Assembly: GCA_016713875.1 (NCBI GenBank)
Contig: JADJOI010000003.1
Coordinates: forward strand, 682,001-746,000
DNA length: 64,000 nucleotides
Direction of reading: 5' to 3'
From: Flavobacteriales bacterium
GTDB taxonomy: Bacteria; Bacteroidota; Bacteroidia; Flavobacteriales_F; PHOS-HE28
Part shown: piece by piece, positions 40,394 through 50,605 of the stretch
How the letters are laid out: each line of letters opens with the position of its first letter
Numbering within the stretch: the first letter of the stretch is position 1
The notes under the pieces: generated by a model
What the model saw: the letters and a program-made list of their open reading frames with translations, nothing else
Database searches by the model: none
Told to the model about the DNA's origin: nothing
Translations under genes and position numbers: made by a program

Positions 40394-42785
40394 ATGACCA
40401 TACGTGCATACCGTGCGTTCACTCTTCTGGCCCTCGGCTTCAGCGTTGCGGCCACCACGGCCCAGGTGAACATCAGCCTCCTCGGCCAGTACGACTACCA
40501 GGCCGCCCGCAACAGCGACCTCAGCAATCTCTGGGGTTACACCGACGAGTTCGGCAACGAATACGCCCTTATGGGGGTGAACGGCGATGACAACGTGCAG
40601 AACTCAGGGGGCTTCTCGGTAGTGGACGTCACCGATCCGGCGAACCCCGTGGAGGTGTTCTTCACCCCCGGCCCGAACAGCATCTGGCGCGAGATCAAGA
40701 CCTGGGGGGACCATGCGTACATCACCACGGAGGCGTCCGCAGGCCTGCTGATCGTGGACCTCAGCCCGCTTCCGCAGAGCACGGCCCTTCCGGTGACCCT
40801 GTTCCAAGGCGACAACTGGGACACCTCGCATTCGCTCTTCATCGACGAGAACGGGAGGCTCTACCTGCACGGGGCCAACCGCGGCAACGGCGGCGTGATC
40901 ATGTACGACCTGACGCAGGACCCCATGGCGCCCGTGGAGGTGGGCGTGTTCGACAACTGGTATTGTCACGACAGTTTCGCCCGGGGCGACACCTTGTACT
41001 CGGCTCACATCAACGACGGGTTCTTCAGCATCGTGGACGTGAGCGACCCGGCGAACCCCGTGCTGCTGGGCACCCAGCCCACGCCCAACACCTTCACGCA
41101 CAACACGTGGCTGGACGACAGCGGACAGTACCTCTTCACCACCGATGAGCGGGAGGACTCCTACGTGGGGGCCTATGATGTGAGCGATCCGGCCGACATC
41201 CAGTTCGTGGACAAGCTGCAGAGCGACCCGGGCAGCAACACCATCCCCCACAACACCTACTGGTTGAACGACTACGTGGTGACGAGCTATTACACCTACG
41301 GGGTGGCCATCTACGATGCCACGCGGCCCTGGAACCTGGTGGAGACAGGCAGTTTCGACACCTCGCCGTTCACGGGTGGTGGCTTCAACGGGGCCTGGGG
41401 CGTCTATCCCTTCTTCCCGTCCGGGCGGCTGATCATCTCCGACATCCAGCAGGGGCTGTTCATCCTGGAACCCACCTACGTGCGCGCCTGTTGGTTGGAG
41501 GGCACGGTGACCGATGCGATCACCACGGACCCGGTGAACCTCGCCGCGGTAACGATCACGGGCCTTCCGGCGACGGACACCACCGCCTTCGACGGCGAGT
41601 ATGCCACGGGCACCTTGGCCGCGGGCACCTACGATGTGTTGGTGACCGCTCCGGGCTACTTCCCCACCACGGTGACCGCGGTGGTGCTGGTGACCGGGCA
41701 GGTGACCTTCCTGGACATCGCCCTACAGCCGATGGTGCCCTTCAGCGTGATCGGCCAGGTGGTGGAGGCCGGCACAGGTGATCCGGTGCCCGGTGCCATC
41801 GTGGCGTTCGACGGGCTCATGGCCGATGCGCAGACGGTGGCGGATGCCAACGGTCAGTTCACGATCCCCTCGGTCTTCGCCGACTCCTACGCGGTGACCG
41901 CCGGCCGCTGGGGCTGGCATACGGCATGCCTCCCCGCCCAGGCCATCGATGCCAACACGCCGGCCCTCACCATCACGCTCGACCCCGGATATGCGGACGA
42001 CTTCGCGCTGGACCTCGGCTGGAGCACGGTGAACGCGGCCTCCAGCGGGGCCTGGGAGCGCGACAACCCCATCGGCACGGCGTACCAAGGGGATCCCTGT
42101 GCCCCCGGTGCCGACGATCCGGAACGACTGCCACGGTGCGGCCATGGTCACCGGCAACGCGGGCGGCAATGCGGGTGATGACGACGTGGACGATGGCTCA
42201 GTGCTGCTGAGCTCGCCGGTGTTCGATGCCACCGGGCTCAACGTGCCTGCGGTGCGCTATGACCGGTGGTTCTTCAACGATGGTGGCACCGGTGGCGCGC
42301 CCAACGATGAGCTGCTGGTGCTGCTCACCGATGGCACGGACACCGTAACGGTGGAAACGGTGACGGCGAGCAGCCCCGGCATGGGCAGCTGGCAGCCGGC
42401 CCAGTGGGCGATCGCCGATCACCTGGCGCCCTCGGCCACGATGCAGGTGCTGTTCCGCGCGGCCGACGACCAGCCCGGCCACCTGGTGGAGGCGGGCATC
42501 GACGTGTTCGAGGTGGTGGAGACCTCCTTCGATGCCATCGCCGAACAGGGCCGCCCTGTTTTCCTGATGTGGCCCAACCCGGCGGAGCGCGCCTTCGAGG
42601 TGCGAGTTCCGGGTGCGGGGCTGGAGGCCGTGGAGGTGCGCGATGCGCAAGGACGGGCGGTGCACGTGCAGCGGTCGGCCGGCGAGCGCACCACGGTGGA
42701 GGCCGCCTGGGCCCCGGGTGCGTATGCGGTGACGGTGCGAACGACGGACGGCCGGTCGGCCACCTCCACCTTGCTCGTGCGGTGA
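40394..42785 (+). CDS. LVIVD-repeat (choice-of-anchor B type) T9SS cargo protein, frameshifted near 42121
   Basis: About 796 residues after repair. A signal peptide (LLALGFSVAATTAQ) is followed by an LVIVD-type propeller (about 30-360: FSVVDVTDPANPVEVF, GLLIVDLSP, FSIVDVSDPANPVLLG). Two carboxypeptidase-regulatory-like domains follow (about 370-530), then a jelly-roll-like domain and a type A T9SS sorting tail (FLMWPNPAERAFEVRV, C-terminal STLLVR). The first frame ends in GADDP at about 42120; the continuation NDCHGAAMVTGNAGG begins at 42123 in the +1 frame. One extra G in CCGGAAC is the simplest explanation. Exported to the surface if intact. Confidence 0.85.
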
Positions 42786-43730
42786 TCAGCGCCGGTTGGG
42801 CACGGCACCGCAGTGCTCCTGGATCAGCGCGTCCACATCGCTGACCCCGCCAAGGATGCGGGCCAGGGAGAGGTCGGCGCAGGCCTTCTCCAGGTCGCCT
42901 TTCCGCAGGCGCAGAAGCGCTCGTGTGCGAAGGGCGAACGAGTTGGCCGGGTAGAACCGGAGGCTCCGTTCCACATCCTTCCACGCCTCCTCGTTGCGTC
43001 CCAGGTTCAGGAGGGCGTAGGCCCGGTTGCTGAGCGCCACGGGCTCGTCGCGGTCGATGGAAAGGGCCTGCTCGAACATGGCCAGCGCGTCGTTCCAGCG
43101 GCCCAGGCGCGAGAGCTCGAAGCCGCGGTTCGTCCAGTGCCCCGGGTTCCGGGGCTCCAGGGTGCACAGGCGTTCCAGCACCACCAGGGCCCCTTCATGA
43201 TCGCCGGTCTCGTCCAGCATGCGGGCCAGTGTCCGGTTGGCCTCCAGGTCATCGGGGATCACGGCGAGGCCGTCGCGCAGGTCGGCGATCGCCATCTCGG
43301 GTCGGCGAAGTTCGGCCAGGGCCTCACCGCGGGCGAGCAACAGCTGGGCGCGGAGACGGCCCTGCGCACCGTGCCGGATGCCGCGGTCGCTGTACCGCTC
43401 CGCGGTGCGGTAGTCCTCACCGCGGAGGGCGTACAGGCCGCGCTGGTAGTTGGCCTCCGGATGGGTGCTGTCCGCCTTCAGGGCCTGGTCCACATCCAGT
43501 AGGAAGCGGTCGGCGCGGTCCATGGCGTACCAGGCGCGGGCACGGGCGGCATAGGTGTCGGCGGACGGCCGTGCTGCGATGGCCCGCGAATAGGCGTCGA
43601 TGGCTTTGGAGTAGCGCTCCTGGGCCACCAGACTATCCCCTTCGGCCATCAACTGCTCCACCGACTGGGCCGATGCGGCCGTGCAGGCCAGCAGAACGAC
43701 CGCGGAGGGGACCAGGAGGAAGCGGGCCAT
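42786..43730 (-). CDS. Secreted TPR protein
   Basis: 314 residues from the ATG at 43730. The signal peptide (FLLVPSAVVLLACTAASAQ) is followed by TPR repeats across the rest of the protein (AIDAYSRAIAARPSADTYAA, GHWTNRGFELSRLGRWNDA, NRAYALLNLGRNEEAWKDVE). It would act as a periplasmic scaffold; partner unknown. A perfect promoter box TACCTTTG precedes it. Its stop abuts the stop of the convergent LVIVD gene in a TGATCA palindrome. Confidence 0.82.
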   Translation of the reverse strand: MARFLLVPSAVVLLACTAASAQSVEQLMAEGDSLVAQERYSKAIDAYSRAIAARPSADTYAARARAWYAMDRADRFLLDVDQALKADSTHPEANYQRGLYALRGEDYRTAERYSDRGIRHGAQGRLRAQLLLARGEALAELRRPEMAIADLRDGLAVIPDDLEANRTLARMLDETGDHEGALVVLERLCTLEPRNPGHWTNRGFELSRLGRWNDALAMFEQALSIDRDEPVALSNRAYALLNLGRNEEAWKDVERSLRFYPANSFALRTRALLRLRKGDLEKACADLSLARILGGVSDVDALIQEHCGAVPNRR

Positions 43731-43736
43731 GAACGG

Positions 43737-43744
43737 CAAAGGTA
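43737..43744 (-). promoter_or_regulatory. -7 promoter box TACCTTTG for the TPR gene
   Basis: Perfect TAnnTTTG on the reverse strand, 6 bases before the ATG at 43730. Confidence 0.52.
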
Positions 43745-43763
43745 GGTTCTGGCCCCAAGGCCT

Positions 43764-44816
43764 TCAACGCTGGGGGATGCGCGCCAGGGGCACCACCTCC
43801 AAACCCGCCGTGCGCCCCGCGCGCAGCAGCAGGTCGCCGGCCATGGCCACCATCGCCGCGTTGTCCGTGCAGTACGCGAAGGGTGGCATGTGCACCGTCC
43901 ACCCGTGCCGGTCCGCCAGCTCCATCAGCCGGCCACGCAGGCCCCGGTTGGCGGAAACGCCGCCCGCGATGCCGATGCGCGTGATGCCCGTGCGCTCCAC
44001 CGCCAGCGTCAGCTTGGCGAAAAGCTGGTCCAGGATCGCCTGCTGCAAGGTGGCACAGAGGTCGGGCACCAGGGCGGGGGGAAGCTGACCGTCGCCATCG
44101 CGCAGCGGAAGCAGCAGGTTGCGGAAAGCGCTCTTGGTGCCGCTGAAGCTGAGGTCCAGGTCGGGCACAGCGGGGCGGGGGAGCCGAAAACGTCCCGGGT
44201 CGCCCTGTGCGGCGAGCGCATCCACCTGCGGGCCGCCGGGGTAGGGCAGGCCCAACAACTTCGCCCCTTTGTCGAAGGCTTCGCCAGCGGCATCGTCGAG
44301 CGTGCTGCCGATGGCCACCATGTCCAGGGCGGAGCGCACCAGCACGATCAGGGTGTGGCCTCCGCTCACCGTCAGGTTCAGGAAGGGGAATTCCGGCACG
44401 GGACGCGGCTGGTCGTCGCGGATGAAATGGGCCAGCACATGCGCCCGCATGTGGTCCACGGCCAGCAACGGAAGTCCCAGGGCCTGGGCGAAGGACTTGG
44501 CGTAGGCGGAGCCCACGTGGAGGGCTCCGATCAGGCCGGGACCCTGGGTGAAGGCGACCGCGGTGAGCGCGTCAGGCGCCAGGCCGGCTTCGCGAAGGGC
44601 GGCCTCCACCACGGGCACAATGTGCTCCTGGTGGGCCCGGCTGGCCAGTTCGGGCACCACGCCGCCCCAGGCGGCATGCACCTCCTGCCCGGCCACGACG
44701 TTGCTCAGCACGCGGCCATCCTCCAGCACGGCCGCGGCGGTCTCGTCGCACGAGCTCTCGATGCCCAGGATGCGCGAGGGACCGGTCACCGGCTGTTGCT
44801 CCGCTATTTTCGCCAT
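43764..44816 (-). CDS. tsaD: tRNA N6-threonylcarbamoyladenosine transferase TsaD
   Basis: 350 residues. Transfers the threonylcarbamoyl group to A37 of ANN-decoding tRNAs, with TsaB, TsaC and TsaE (not in the window). Signatures are GIESSCDETAAAV (about 18), the metal-binding HMRAHVLAHF (about 122), TVSGGHTLIVLV, LSFSGTKSAFRN and GGVSANRGLRGRL, plus CTDNAAMVAMAG near the end. The promoter TAGTTTTG at 44845-44852 lies inside the leader of the divergent tamB gene. Confidence 0.96.
   Translation of the reverse strand: MAKIAEQQPVTGPSRILGIESSCDETAAAVLEDGRVLSNVVAGQEVHAAWGGVVPELASRAHQEHIVPVVEAALREAGLAPDALTAVAFTQGPGLIGALHVGSAYAKSFAQALGLPLLAVDHMRAHVLAHFIRDDQPRPVPEFPFLNLTVSGGHTLIVLVRSALDMVAIGSTLDDAAGEAFDKGAKLLGLPYPGGPQVDALAAQGDPGRFRLPRPAVPDLDLSFSGTKSAFRNLLLPLRDGDGQLPPALVPDLCATLQQAILDQLFAKLTLAVERTGITRIGIAGGVSANRGLRGRLMELADRHGWTVHMPPFAYCTDNAAMVAMAGDLLLRAGRTAGLEVVPLARIPQR
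44805..44812 (+). promoter_or_regulatory. tamB: -7 promoter box TATTTTCG for tamB
   Basis: TATTTTCG lies inside the first codons of tsaD on the opposite strand, 65 bases before the tamB TTG start. Confidence 0.45.
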
Positions 44817-44844
44817 CCGGGCCCGCGATCTGCGTGTTCGCGCC

Positions 44845-44852
44845 CAAAACTA
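44845..44852 (-). promoter_or_regulatory. tsaD: -7 promoter box TAGTTTTG for tsaD
   Basis: Reads TAGTTTTG on the reverse strand, 28 bases before the tsaD ATG. It faces the tamB promoter, so the two 5' leaders would overlap. Confidence 0.47.
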
Positions 44853-44877
44853 CCCGCTCCTGAGCAGCTCGCCTTTC

Positions 44878-47800
44878 TTGAAGTGGTCCGGCCGCGTGGT
44901 CCGCGCGATCGCCTGGGTGCTGCTCGCGCTGGTGGTGGCGGGCATGCTGGGCGTGTTCGCCCTGCGGCTGCCCTCGGTGCAGACCTGGCTGGCCGGCCGG
45001 CTCGGGGCATACGCTTCCGAAGCCTTGGGCAGCTGTGTCCAGGTGGACCGCGTGCACCTCACCTTCACCGGTCCGGCCGAACTGCGCGGTGTGCTGGTGT
45101 GCGACCTGAAGGGCGACACGCTGTTCGCGGTGCGACGCCTGAACCTGCGCCGCTGGCGCGTGAGCACCGAGCGGCGGCAGGTGCACCTGCGCGGCGTCAT
45201 CGTGGAAGGGGTGTGGTGGCACCTGCGGCAGGGTGTGGACGACCCCACGAGCAACTTCACCCAGTGGATCGCCGCCCTGTCCTCCGGGGACACCACGGCG
45301 CCTGGCGCACCGTGGGCCATCCAGGCCGACGCCTTCACCATCCGCGACCTGCGGTTCACGCACCACAAGGACAGCTCGCCCGTGCGTCCTTTCGGGGTCG
45401 ACTTCGACCATGTGGACGTATCGGGCGATGTGCTCGGCCATGACCTGCTGGTGATCGAGGACAGCATCCAGGCGGTGCTCGACCACATCTCGTTCCGCGA
45501 GAAGAGCGGATTCACCTGCACAGGCCTGCAGGGCCGGGCCACCGTCAGCGGGCGGGGCATCGCGGTGGAGCACCTGGAACTGCGCACGCCGTTCAGCACG
45601 CTGCGGGGCCGGTATGAGATGCGCTCCGCTTCCTGGAAGGACTACACCGATTACATCGACCGGGTGGAGATGCTGGCCGAGCTGGACAGCTCGGTGGTGG
45701 ACCTGCGCGACATCGCGTGGTTCGCTCCTGACCTCGAAGGGCTTTCCGCCCGGGTCGGTGTGAGCGGCCGGGCGCGCGGCACCGTGCGCGAGCTCAAGGC
45801 CCGGGACCTGAAGTTGGACTACGGCCGGCACACCCACTTCGAGGGCTCCGTGGAGATGAGCGGCCTGCCCGACCTGGCCGCCACCTTCGTGGTGGTGGAC
45901 GCACGCACCTTGCGCACCGACGCCACCGACCTGGCCACGGTTCCTGTTCCTCCCTTCCCGGAGGGTCGTGCGCTGGAGGTGCCCCGTGAGCTTGCCGCGC
46001 TAGGGCCGATGGCGTTCCGCGGCAACTTCACGGGCTTCGCATCCGCCTTCACGGCGTACGGCACTGCGAGCACGGCGTTGGGCGTGCTGTCCACCGACCT
46101 GTCCTACGAGCGGGATACCGTGAGCGACGTGTTCGGGTTCCACGGTGCGTTGGCCACCACCGGTTTCGACCTGGCGCCGCTGGCCGGCGACCCCACCGTG
46201 GGGCCCATCGCCTTCGATGTGAAGGTGAACGCCAAGGGGCGCGATCTGGCCACCATGCAGGCGGACCTCGACGGGCGCGTGCCCCTGATCACCATCAACG
46301 ACCGGCCGCTCACGGGGATCACCACCTCCGGCCGCCTGCAGCGCCGCTTGTTCAATGGACGCCTCACCTGCGACGACCCCAACGTGAAGCTCCGCTTCGA
46401 CGGCCTCGCCGACCTGCGCGGAAAGTGGCCGAAGGTGGACTTCACCGCCGAGCTGGAGCGCGCCGACCTCTTCGAACTGAACATCGCACCGGAGCTGCAC
46501 CTGGGCGAGGTGAGCGGCATCGTGCGCGCGGAGGGTGAGCTGGCCCCGGACAGCCTCAAAGGGCGGCTGGCGATCGAGGGCCTCACCTATTGCGACGACC
46601 AGGGCGCGCTGGAGCTGGGCGATGTCGAGCTCGCGAGCGCACGCCGGGACGGGGAGCCGGTGCTGTCCCTCCGCTCCGACCTCGTCGACGCGGACGTGCA
46701 GGGCCGATTCCTGCCGACACGCCTGCCCGATGCCTTCCTGAGCGTGGTGTACAGCGTGTTCCCCGCGTTGGCGGACCGCGCACGATACGACCAGGAGGAG
46801 CAGCGCTTCGTGTTCGATGTGCACGTGAAGGAGGCCAAGCCGCTGCTCATGCGCGTGGTGCCGCGCTTGGATCTGGATCCGGGGGCGCGGTTCAGCGGCA
46901 TGTTCGACACGCGCACCTTCGACATGGCGCTCACGGCCGATCTGCCGCGGATCGCATACGGCTCCGTGGGTGGCGATTCGGTGCATGTGATCCTGGACAA
47001 GACGCTGGACCTGCTGGTCTTCAGCCTGCGGAGCGAGCGCCAGCAATTGACCGACAGCACCTTCCTGGAAGGGATCGACCTGTCGGGCAAGGCCTATCAG
47101 GACGAGCTGGAGGTGCGCATGGTGTGGGACGGCAGCACCCACGACACGCGGGGCGACCTGCATCTGGCCGGCCTGGTGAACGGCTGGACCGACGTGGAGC
47201 TGGACCTGCTCCCCAGTCGCCTGCACCTCGGCCTGGGCGCCTGGAGGAATCCCGAACCGGTGCGGCTGCACTACCATGAGGGCGGCCTCGAGGTCCGGCA
47301 GTTGGAGGTGTGGAACGACGATGAGCGGATCACCCTGGACGGATGGCTCTCCGCGGACCCGGAGCGCCCCCTGGCCTTCGATGTCAACGGCGTGCGGCTG
47401 CGGCACCTTCGTCCCTTCTACAAGGGCCCCATGCTGTTCGGATCCGTGAGCGGTGAAGGGCGGGTCTTCGACCTGCTCGGCGACCCCAGCCTGATCAGCT
47501 ACCTGTGCATCGACTCCCTGAAGGTGGACAAGCATCCGGTGGGGGACATCACCTTCGCCGCCACCTGGAAGGACGCACGCCGCGAGATGGAGGTGGGCGG
47601 CACCATGCAGCGCGGACGGTTGAAGGCGTTGGAGTTCAACGGGCGCATCGCCCCCGCTTCGGAAGTGGAGCAGCTCGATCTCGTGCTCGAGCTCGACTCC
47701 TTCGACCTCGCCTTCATCGACCCGTACCTGCCCGAAGGGGTGAGCGACATCCAGGGCCGGGTGACGGGCGACATCCGGGTGGGCGGCACCTTCGCGGAAC

Positions 47801-49338
47801 CGCGGGTGGAGGGCACCGCCCTGTTGGACGAGGCCGGCCTTCGCATCGACTACCTCAACACCTTCTACAGCCTGAGCGACCGGGTGCGGATCCTGCCGGA
47901 CGGCTTCTGGCTGGACCTGGTGCGGGTGAAGGACCAGGAGGGGCGCACGGCCAAGGCGGTGGGCACCATCAACCACAAGGGCTTTGCCAACTGGGACTAC
48001 GATGTGATGCTCGAGCTCGACCGTTTCCTGTGCCTGAACACCACGGTGAACGACAACGAGCTCTTCTATGGCAAGGCCTACGGCACGGGCGACCTGCAGG
48101 TGAGCGGGTACGAGGACAACCTGGAGGTGGTCTTCACCGGTCGCACCGCCCCGGGCACCACCATCAGTCTGCCCTTGGGCACCGCGCGGGACCTGAGCGG
48201 GATCGACTTCGTGCGCTTCCATGCGGGCGGCCTTGAGCTGGACACGGCACGGACCCCCGTGGACCTGAGCGGGGTGCGGCTCGACCTCAACGTGGAGGTG
48301 ACCCCCGATGCGCGGTTCGAGCTCATCTTCGATCCCACCGTCGGCGACATCCTCAGCGGGCGCGGCAAGGGCAACATCGAGATGACGGTGAGCCCCACGG
48401 GCAACCTGTCGATGCGGGGCGACATGGAGGTGGTCGACGGCACCTACCTGTTCACCCTGCGCAACGTGGTGAACAAGCGCTTTGACGTGGACCCTGGTGG
48501 GCACATCACCTGGTACGGAGACCCCTTCGATGCCCAGCTGGCGCTGAACGCCGTGTACAAACTGCGCGCACCGCTGGTGGACATCATCCCGGCCGAGCGG
48601 GCCGAGGGGCTGGGCAAGCGGGTCCCGGTGGAGGTGGTGATGCGCCTCAAGGACCGGCTGGCCAACCCGGACATCGGTTTCGATGTGCGCCTGCCCTCGG
48701 TGGACGAAGGCACCCGCACGCAGGTGAACAGCGTGCTGAGCGAGCCCGACGAGATGAACCGCCAGGTGTTCAGCCTCATCGTGCTCAATCGCTTCCTGCC
48801 GGTGGACCGGCTGGGCGCGGCGAACGGTCCCACGGGTTCCCGGGGCAACGTCGTGGGCACCTCGGGCAGCGAACTGCTCAGCAACCAGGTGAGCAACTGG
48901 CTCAGCCGCCTCAGCAACGATGTGGACCTGGGCTTCAACTACAGGCCGGGCGATGCGCTGACGCAGGATGAGCTCGAACTGGCGGTGAGCACCCAGCTGT
49001 TCGACGAGCGCCTGGTCCTGAGCACCAACGTGGGTGTGCAGTACGGTTCGGGCGCGTCCCAGCAGAGCAACCAGCTGGTGGGCGACTTCCAGTTGGAGTA
49101 CCTGATGACCAATGACGGGCGGATCCGCCTGAAGGCCTTCAGCCAGAGCAACGATCGCAACCTCAATCAGGCGGACCAGGCGGCCACCACGCAAGGCGCC
49201 GGTATCGCCTATCGCGAGGACTTCGACACGCTCGGCGAGCTCTGGCGCAACTTCACGGGCATGCTGGGCTTCCGACGGCGGGCGCCCAAGGTGACCCCGA
49301 CCACCGCGGGGCCGGCAGAGGGGGAGGAGGGGCGCTGA
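44878..49338 (+). CDS. tamB: Translocation and assembly module protein TamB
   Basis: 1,486 residues if translation starts at the TTG at 44878; a GTG at 44896 is the alternative, and no ATG is suitably placed. The N-terminal anchor (AIAWVLLALVVAGMLGVFAL) is followed by AsmA-like repeated beta segments. The C-terminal TamB/DUF490 domain (about 1055-1440) shows the repeating G-D-(L/I)-x-V-x-G motif, GNLSMRGDMEVVDGTYLFTL and SELLSNQVSNWLSRLSND. TamB spans the periplasm and is implicated in outer-membrane lipid transfer and protein insertion. The frame is open throughout. Its stop abuts the ribBA stop in a TGATCA palindrome. Confidence 0.9.
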   Translation: MKWSGRVVRAIAWVLLALVVAGMLGVFALRLPSVQTWLAGRLGAYASEALGSCVQVDRVHLTFTGPAELRGVLVCDLKGDTLFAVRRLNLRRWRVSTERRQVHLRGVIVEGVWWHLRQGVDDPTSNFTQWIAALSSGDTTAPGAPWAIQADAFTIRDLRFTHHKDSSPVRPFGVDFDHVDVSGDVLGHDLLVIEDSIQAVLDHISFREKSGFTCTGLQGRATVSGRGIAVEHLELRTPFSTLRGRYEMRSASWKDYTDYIDRVEMLAELDSSVVDLRDIAWFAPDLEGLSARVGVSGRARGTVRELKARDLKLDYGRHTHFEGSVEMSGLPDLAATFVVVDARTLRTDATDLATVPVPPFPEGRALEVPRELAALGPMAFRGNFTGFASAFTAYGTASTALGVLSTDLSYERDTVSDVFGFHGALATTGFDLAPLAGDPTVGPIAFDVKVNAKGRDLATMQADLDGRVPLITINDRPLTGITTSGRLQRRLFNGRLTCDDPNVKLRFDGLADLRGKWPKVDFTAELERADLFELNIAPELHLGEVSGIVRAEGELAPDSLKGRLAIEGLTYCDDQGALELGDVELASARRDGEPVLSLRSDLVDADVQGRFLPTRLPDAFLSVVYSVFPALADRARYDQEEQRFVFDVHVKEAKPLLMRVVPRLDLDPGARFSGMFDTRTFDMALTADLPRIAYGSVGGDSVHVILDKTLDLLVFSLRSERQQLTDSTFLEGIDLSGKAYQDELEVRMVWDGSTHDTRGDLHLAGLVNGWTDVELDLLPSRLHLGLGAWRNPEPVRLHYHEGGLEVRQLEVWNDDERITLDGWLSADPERPLAFDVNGVRLRHLRPFYKGPMLFGSVSGEGRVFDLLGDPSLISYLCIDSLKVDKHPVGDITFAATWKDARREMEVGGTMQRGRLKALEFNGRIAPASEVEQLDLVLELDSFDLAFIDPYLPEGVSDIQGRVTGDIRVGGTFAEPRVEGTALLDEAGLRIDYLNTFYSLSDRVRILPDGFWLDLVRVKDQEGRTAKAVGTINHKGFANWDYDVMLELDRFLCLNTTVNDNELFYGKAYGTGDLQVSGYEDNLEVVFTGRTAPGTTISLPLGTARDLSGIDFVRFHAGGLELDTARTPVDLSGVRLDLNVEVTPDARFELIFDPTVGDILSGRGKGNIEMTVSPTGNLSMRGDMEVVDGTYLFTLRNVVNKRFDVDPGGHITWYGDPFDAQLALNAVYKLRAPLVDIIPAERAEGLGKRVPVEVVMRLKDRLANPDIGFDVRLPSVDEGTRTQVNSVLSEPDEMNRQVFSLIVLNRFLPVDRLGAANGPTGSRGNVVGTSGSELLSNQVSNWLSRLSNDVDLGFNYRPGDALTQDELELAVSTQLFDERLVLSTNVGVQYGSGASQQSNQLVGDFQLEYLMTNDGRIRLKAFSQSNDRNLNQADQAATTQGAGIAYREDFDTLGELWRNFTGMLGFRRRAPKVTPTTAGPAEGEEGR

Positions 49339-50562
49339 TCAGTCGCGATCGCCCAGCCGCAGCAGGTGGCCCAGCTTGTTCTTCTTGGTGCGCAGGTAGT
49401 GCTCGTTGTGCGGGTTGGCGGCGATCTCGATCGCCACGTTCTCCGCGATCTCGAGCCCGTAGCCGATGAGGCCGGTGCGCTTGCGCGGGTTGTTCGTCAG
49501 CAGGCGCATCTTGCGCACGCCGATCTCGTGCAGGATCTGTGCGCCCACCCCGTAATCGCGGGCGTCCATGTCGAAGCCGAGCATCACGTTGGCCTCCACG
49601 GTATCCGCACCCTCCTCCTGCAGCTTGTAGGCTTTCAGCTTGTTGATGAGGCCGATGCCCCGTCCTTCCTGCTGCATGTAAACGATGACGCCTTTGCCCG
49701 CAGCGTCGATCATCTCCATGGCCCGGTGCAACTGTGGGCCGCAGTCGCACCGGCAGCTTCCGAAGATGTCGCCGGTGACGCAACTGCTGTGCACGCGCAC
49801 GAGCACGGGCTCATCGGGCCGCCAGGTGCCCTTCACCAGCGCCAGGTGTTCTTCGCCGGTGTTGGTCTGCCGGAAGGCGACGAGCTCGAAATCGCCGTGC
49901 GCGGTGGGCAGCTGCACACGCACCTGCCGCTCCACCAGGCTCTCCGTGCGCATGCGGTGGGCCACCAGGTCGGAGATGCTCACCAGCTTCAGCCCGAAGG
50001 TGTCGGCCATGCGCCGCAGTTCGGGCAGCCGGGCCATGGTGCCGTCCTCGTTGAGGATCTCCACGATGACGCCGGCGGGTTCGAAGCCGGCCAGACGGGC
50101 AAGGTCCACCGCCGCCTCGGTGTGGCCGGTACGCCGCAGCACTCCGCCGTTGCGGGCCTTCAGCGGAAAGATGTGGCCGGGGCGCGCCAGGTCGGAGGCC
50201 GTGGTGGTGGGGTCGATGAGGGCCTTGATGGTGGCGGCCCGGTCCTGCGCCGAGATGCCGGTGGTGGTGCCGCGGCCCTTCACGTCCACGCTCACGGTGA
50301 AGGGGGTCTCGTGCAGGGCGGTGTTGTCGTGCACCATCAGGCCCAGGCCGAGCTGCTCGCAGCGCTCCTCGATGAGGGGGGCGCAGATGAGACCGCGCCC
50401 GTGCTTCGCCATGAAGTTGACCACCTCGGGGGTGGCGTTGCGTGCGGCGGTGAGCAGGTCGCCCTCGTTCTCGCGGTCCTCATCGTCCACCACGATCACC
50501 ACCTTGCCGGCCCGGATGTCGGCGATGGCCTCCTCGATGGGGTCCAGACGGATGTCGTTCAT
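49339..50562 (-). CDS. ribBA: Bifunctional riboflavin protein RibBA
   Basis: 407 residues. The N-terminal half (about 1-205) is 3,4-dihydroxy-2-butanone 4-phosphate synthase, with VVDDEDRENEGDLL (about 24) and RRTGHTEAAVDLARLAG. The C-terminal half is GTP cyclohydrolase II, with zinc cysteines in SSCVTGDIFGSCRCDCG and the MQQEGRGIGLINKLKAY motif. Together they supply both precursors of riboflavin. The ATG at 50562 fits the known N-terminus. No FMN riboswitch is visible in the 40-base gap upstream, which carries a TAACTTCG promoter box. Confidence 0.96.
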   Translation of the reverse strand: MNDIRLDPIEEAIADIRAGKVVIVVDDEDRENEGDLLTAARNATPEVVNFMAKHGRGLICAPLIEERCEQLGLGLMVHDNTALHETPFTVSVDVKGRGTTTGISAQDRAATIKALIDPTTTASDLARPGHIFPLKARNGGVLRRTGHTEAAVDLARLAGFEPAGVIVEILNEDGTMARLPELRRMADTFGLKLVSISDLVAHRMRTESLVERQVRVQLPTAHGDFELVAFRQTNTGEEHLALVKGTWRPDEPVLVRVHSSCVTGDIFGSCRCDCGPQLHRAMEMIDAAGKGVIVYMQQEGRGIGLINKLKAYKLQEEGADTVEANVMLGFDMDARDYGVGAQILHEIGVRKMRLLTNNPRKRTGLIGYGLEIAENVAIEIAANPHNEHYLRTKKNKLGHLLRLGDRD

Positions 50563-50597
50563 GCACCAGGTCGCCGGGCGCAAGGCCGCAGCGGGCG

Positions 50598-50605
50598 CGA
50601 AGTTA
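50598..50605 (-). promoter_or_regulatory. ribBA: -7 promoter box TAACTTCG for ribBA
   Basis: TAACTTCG on the reverse strand, 35 bases before the ribBA ATG. Its first three bases are the TAA stop codon of the upstream glycosyltransferase. Confidence 0.48.

Noticed and set aside
50563..50602. Possible FMN riboswitch before ribBA
   Set aside because: Only 40 bases separate the start from the upstream glycosyltransferase stop; there is no room for the aptamer and no conserved element is visible.
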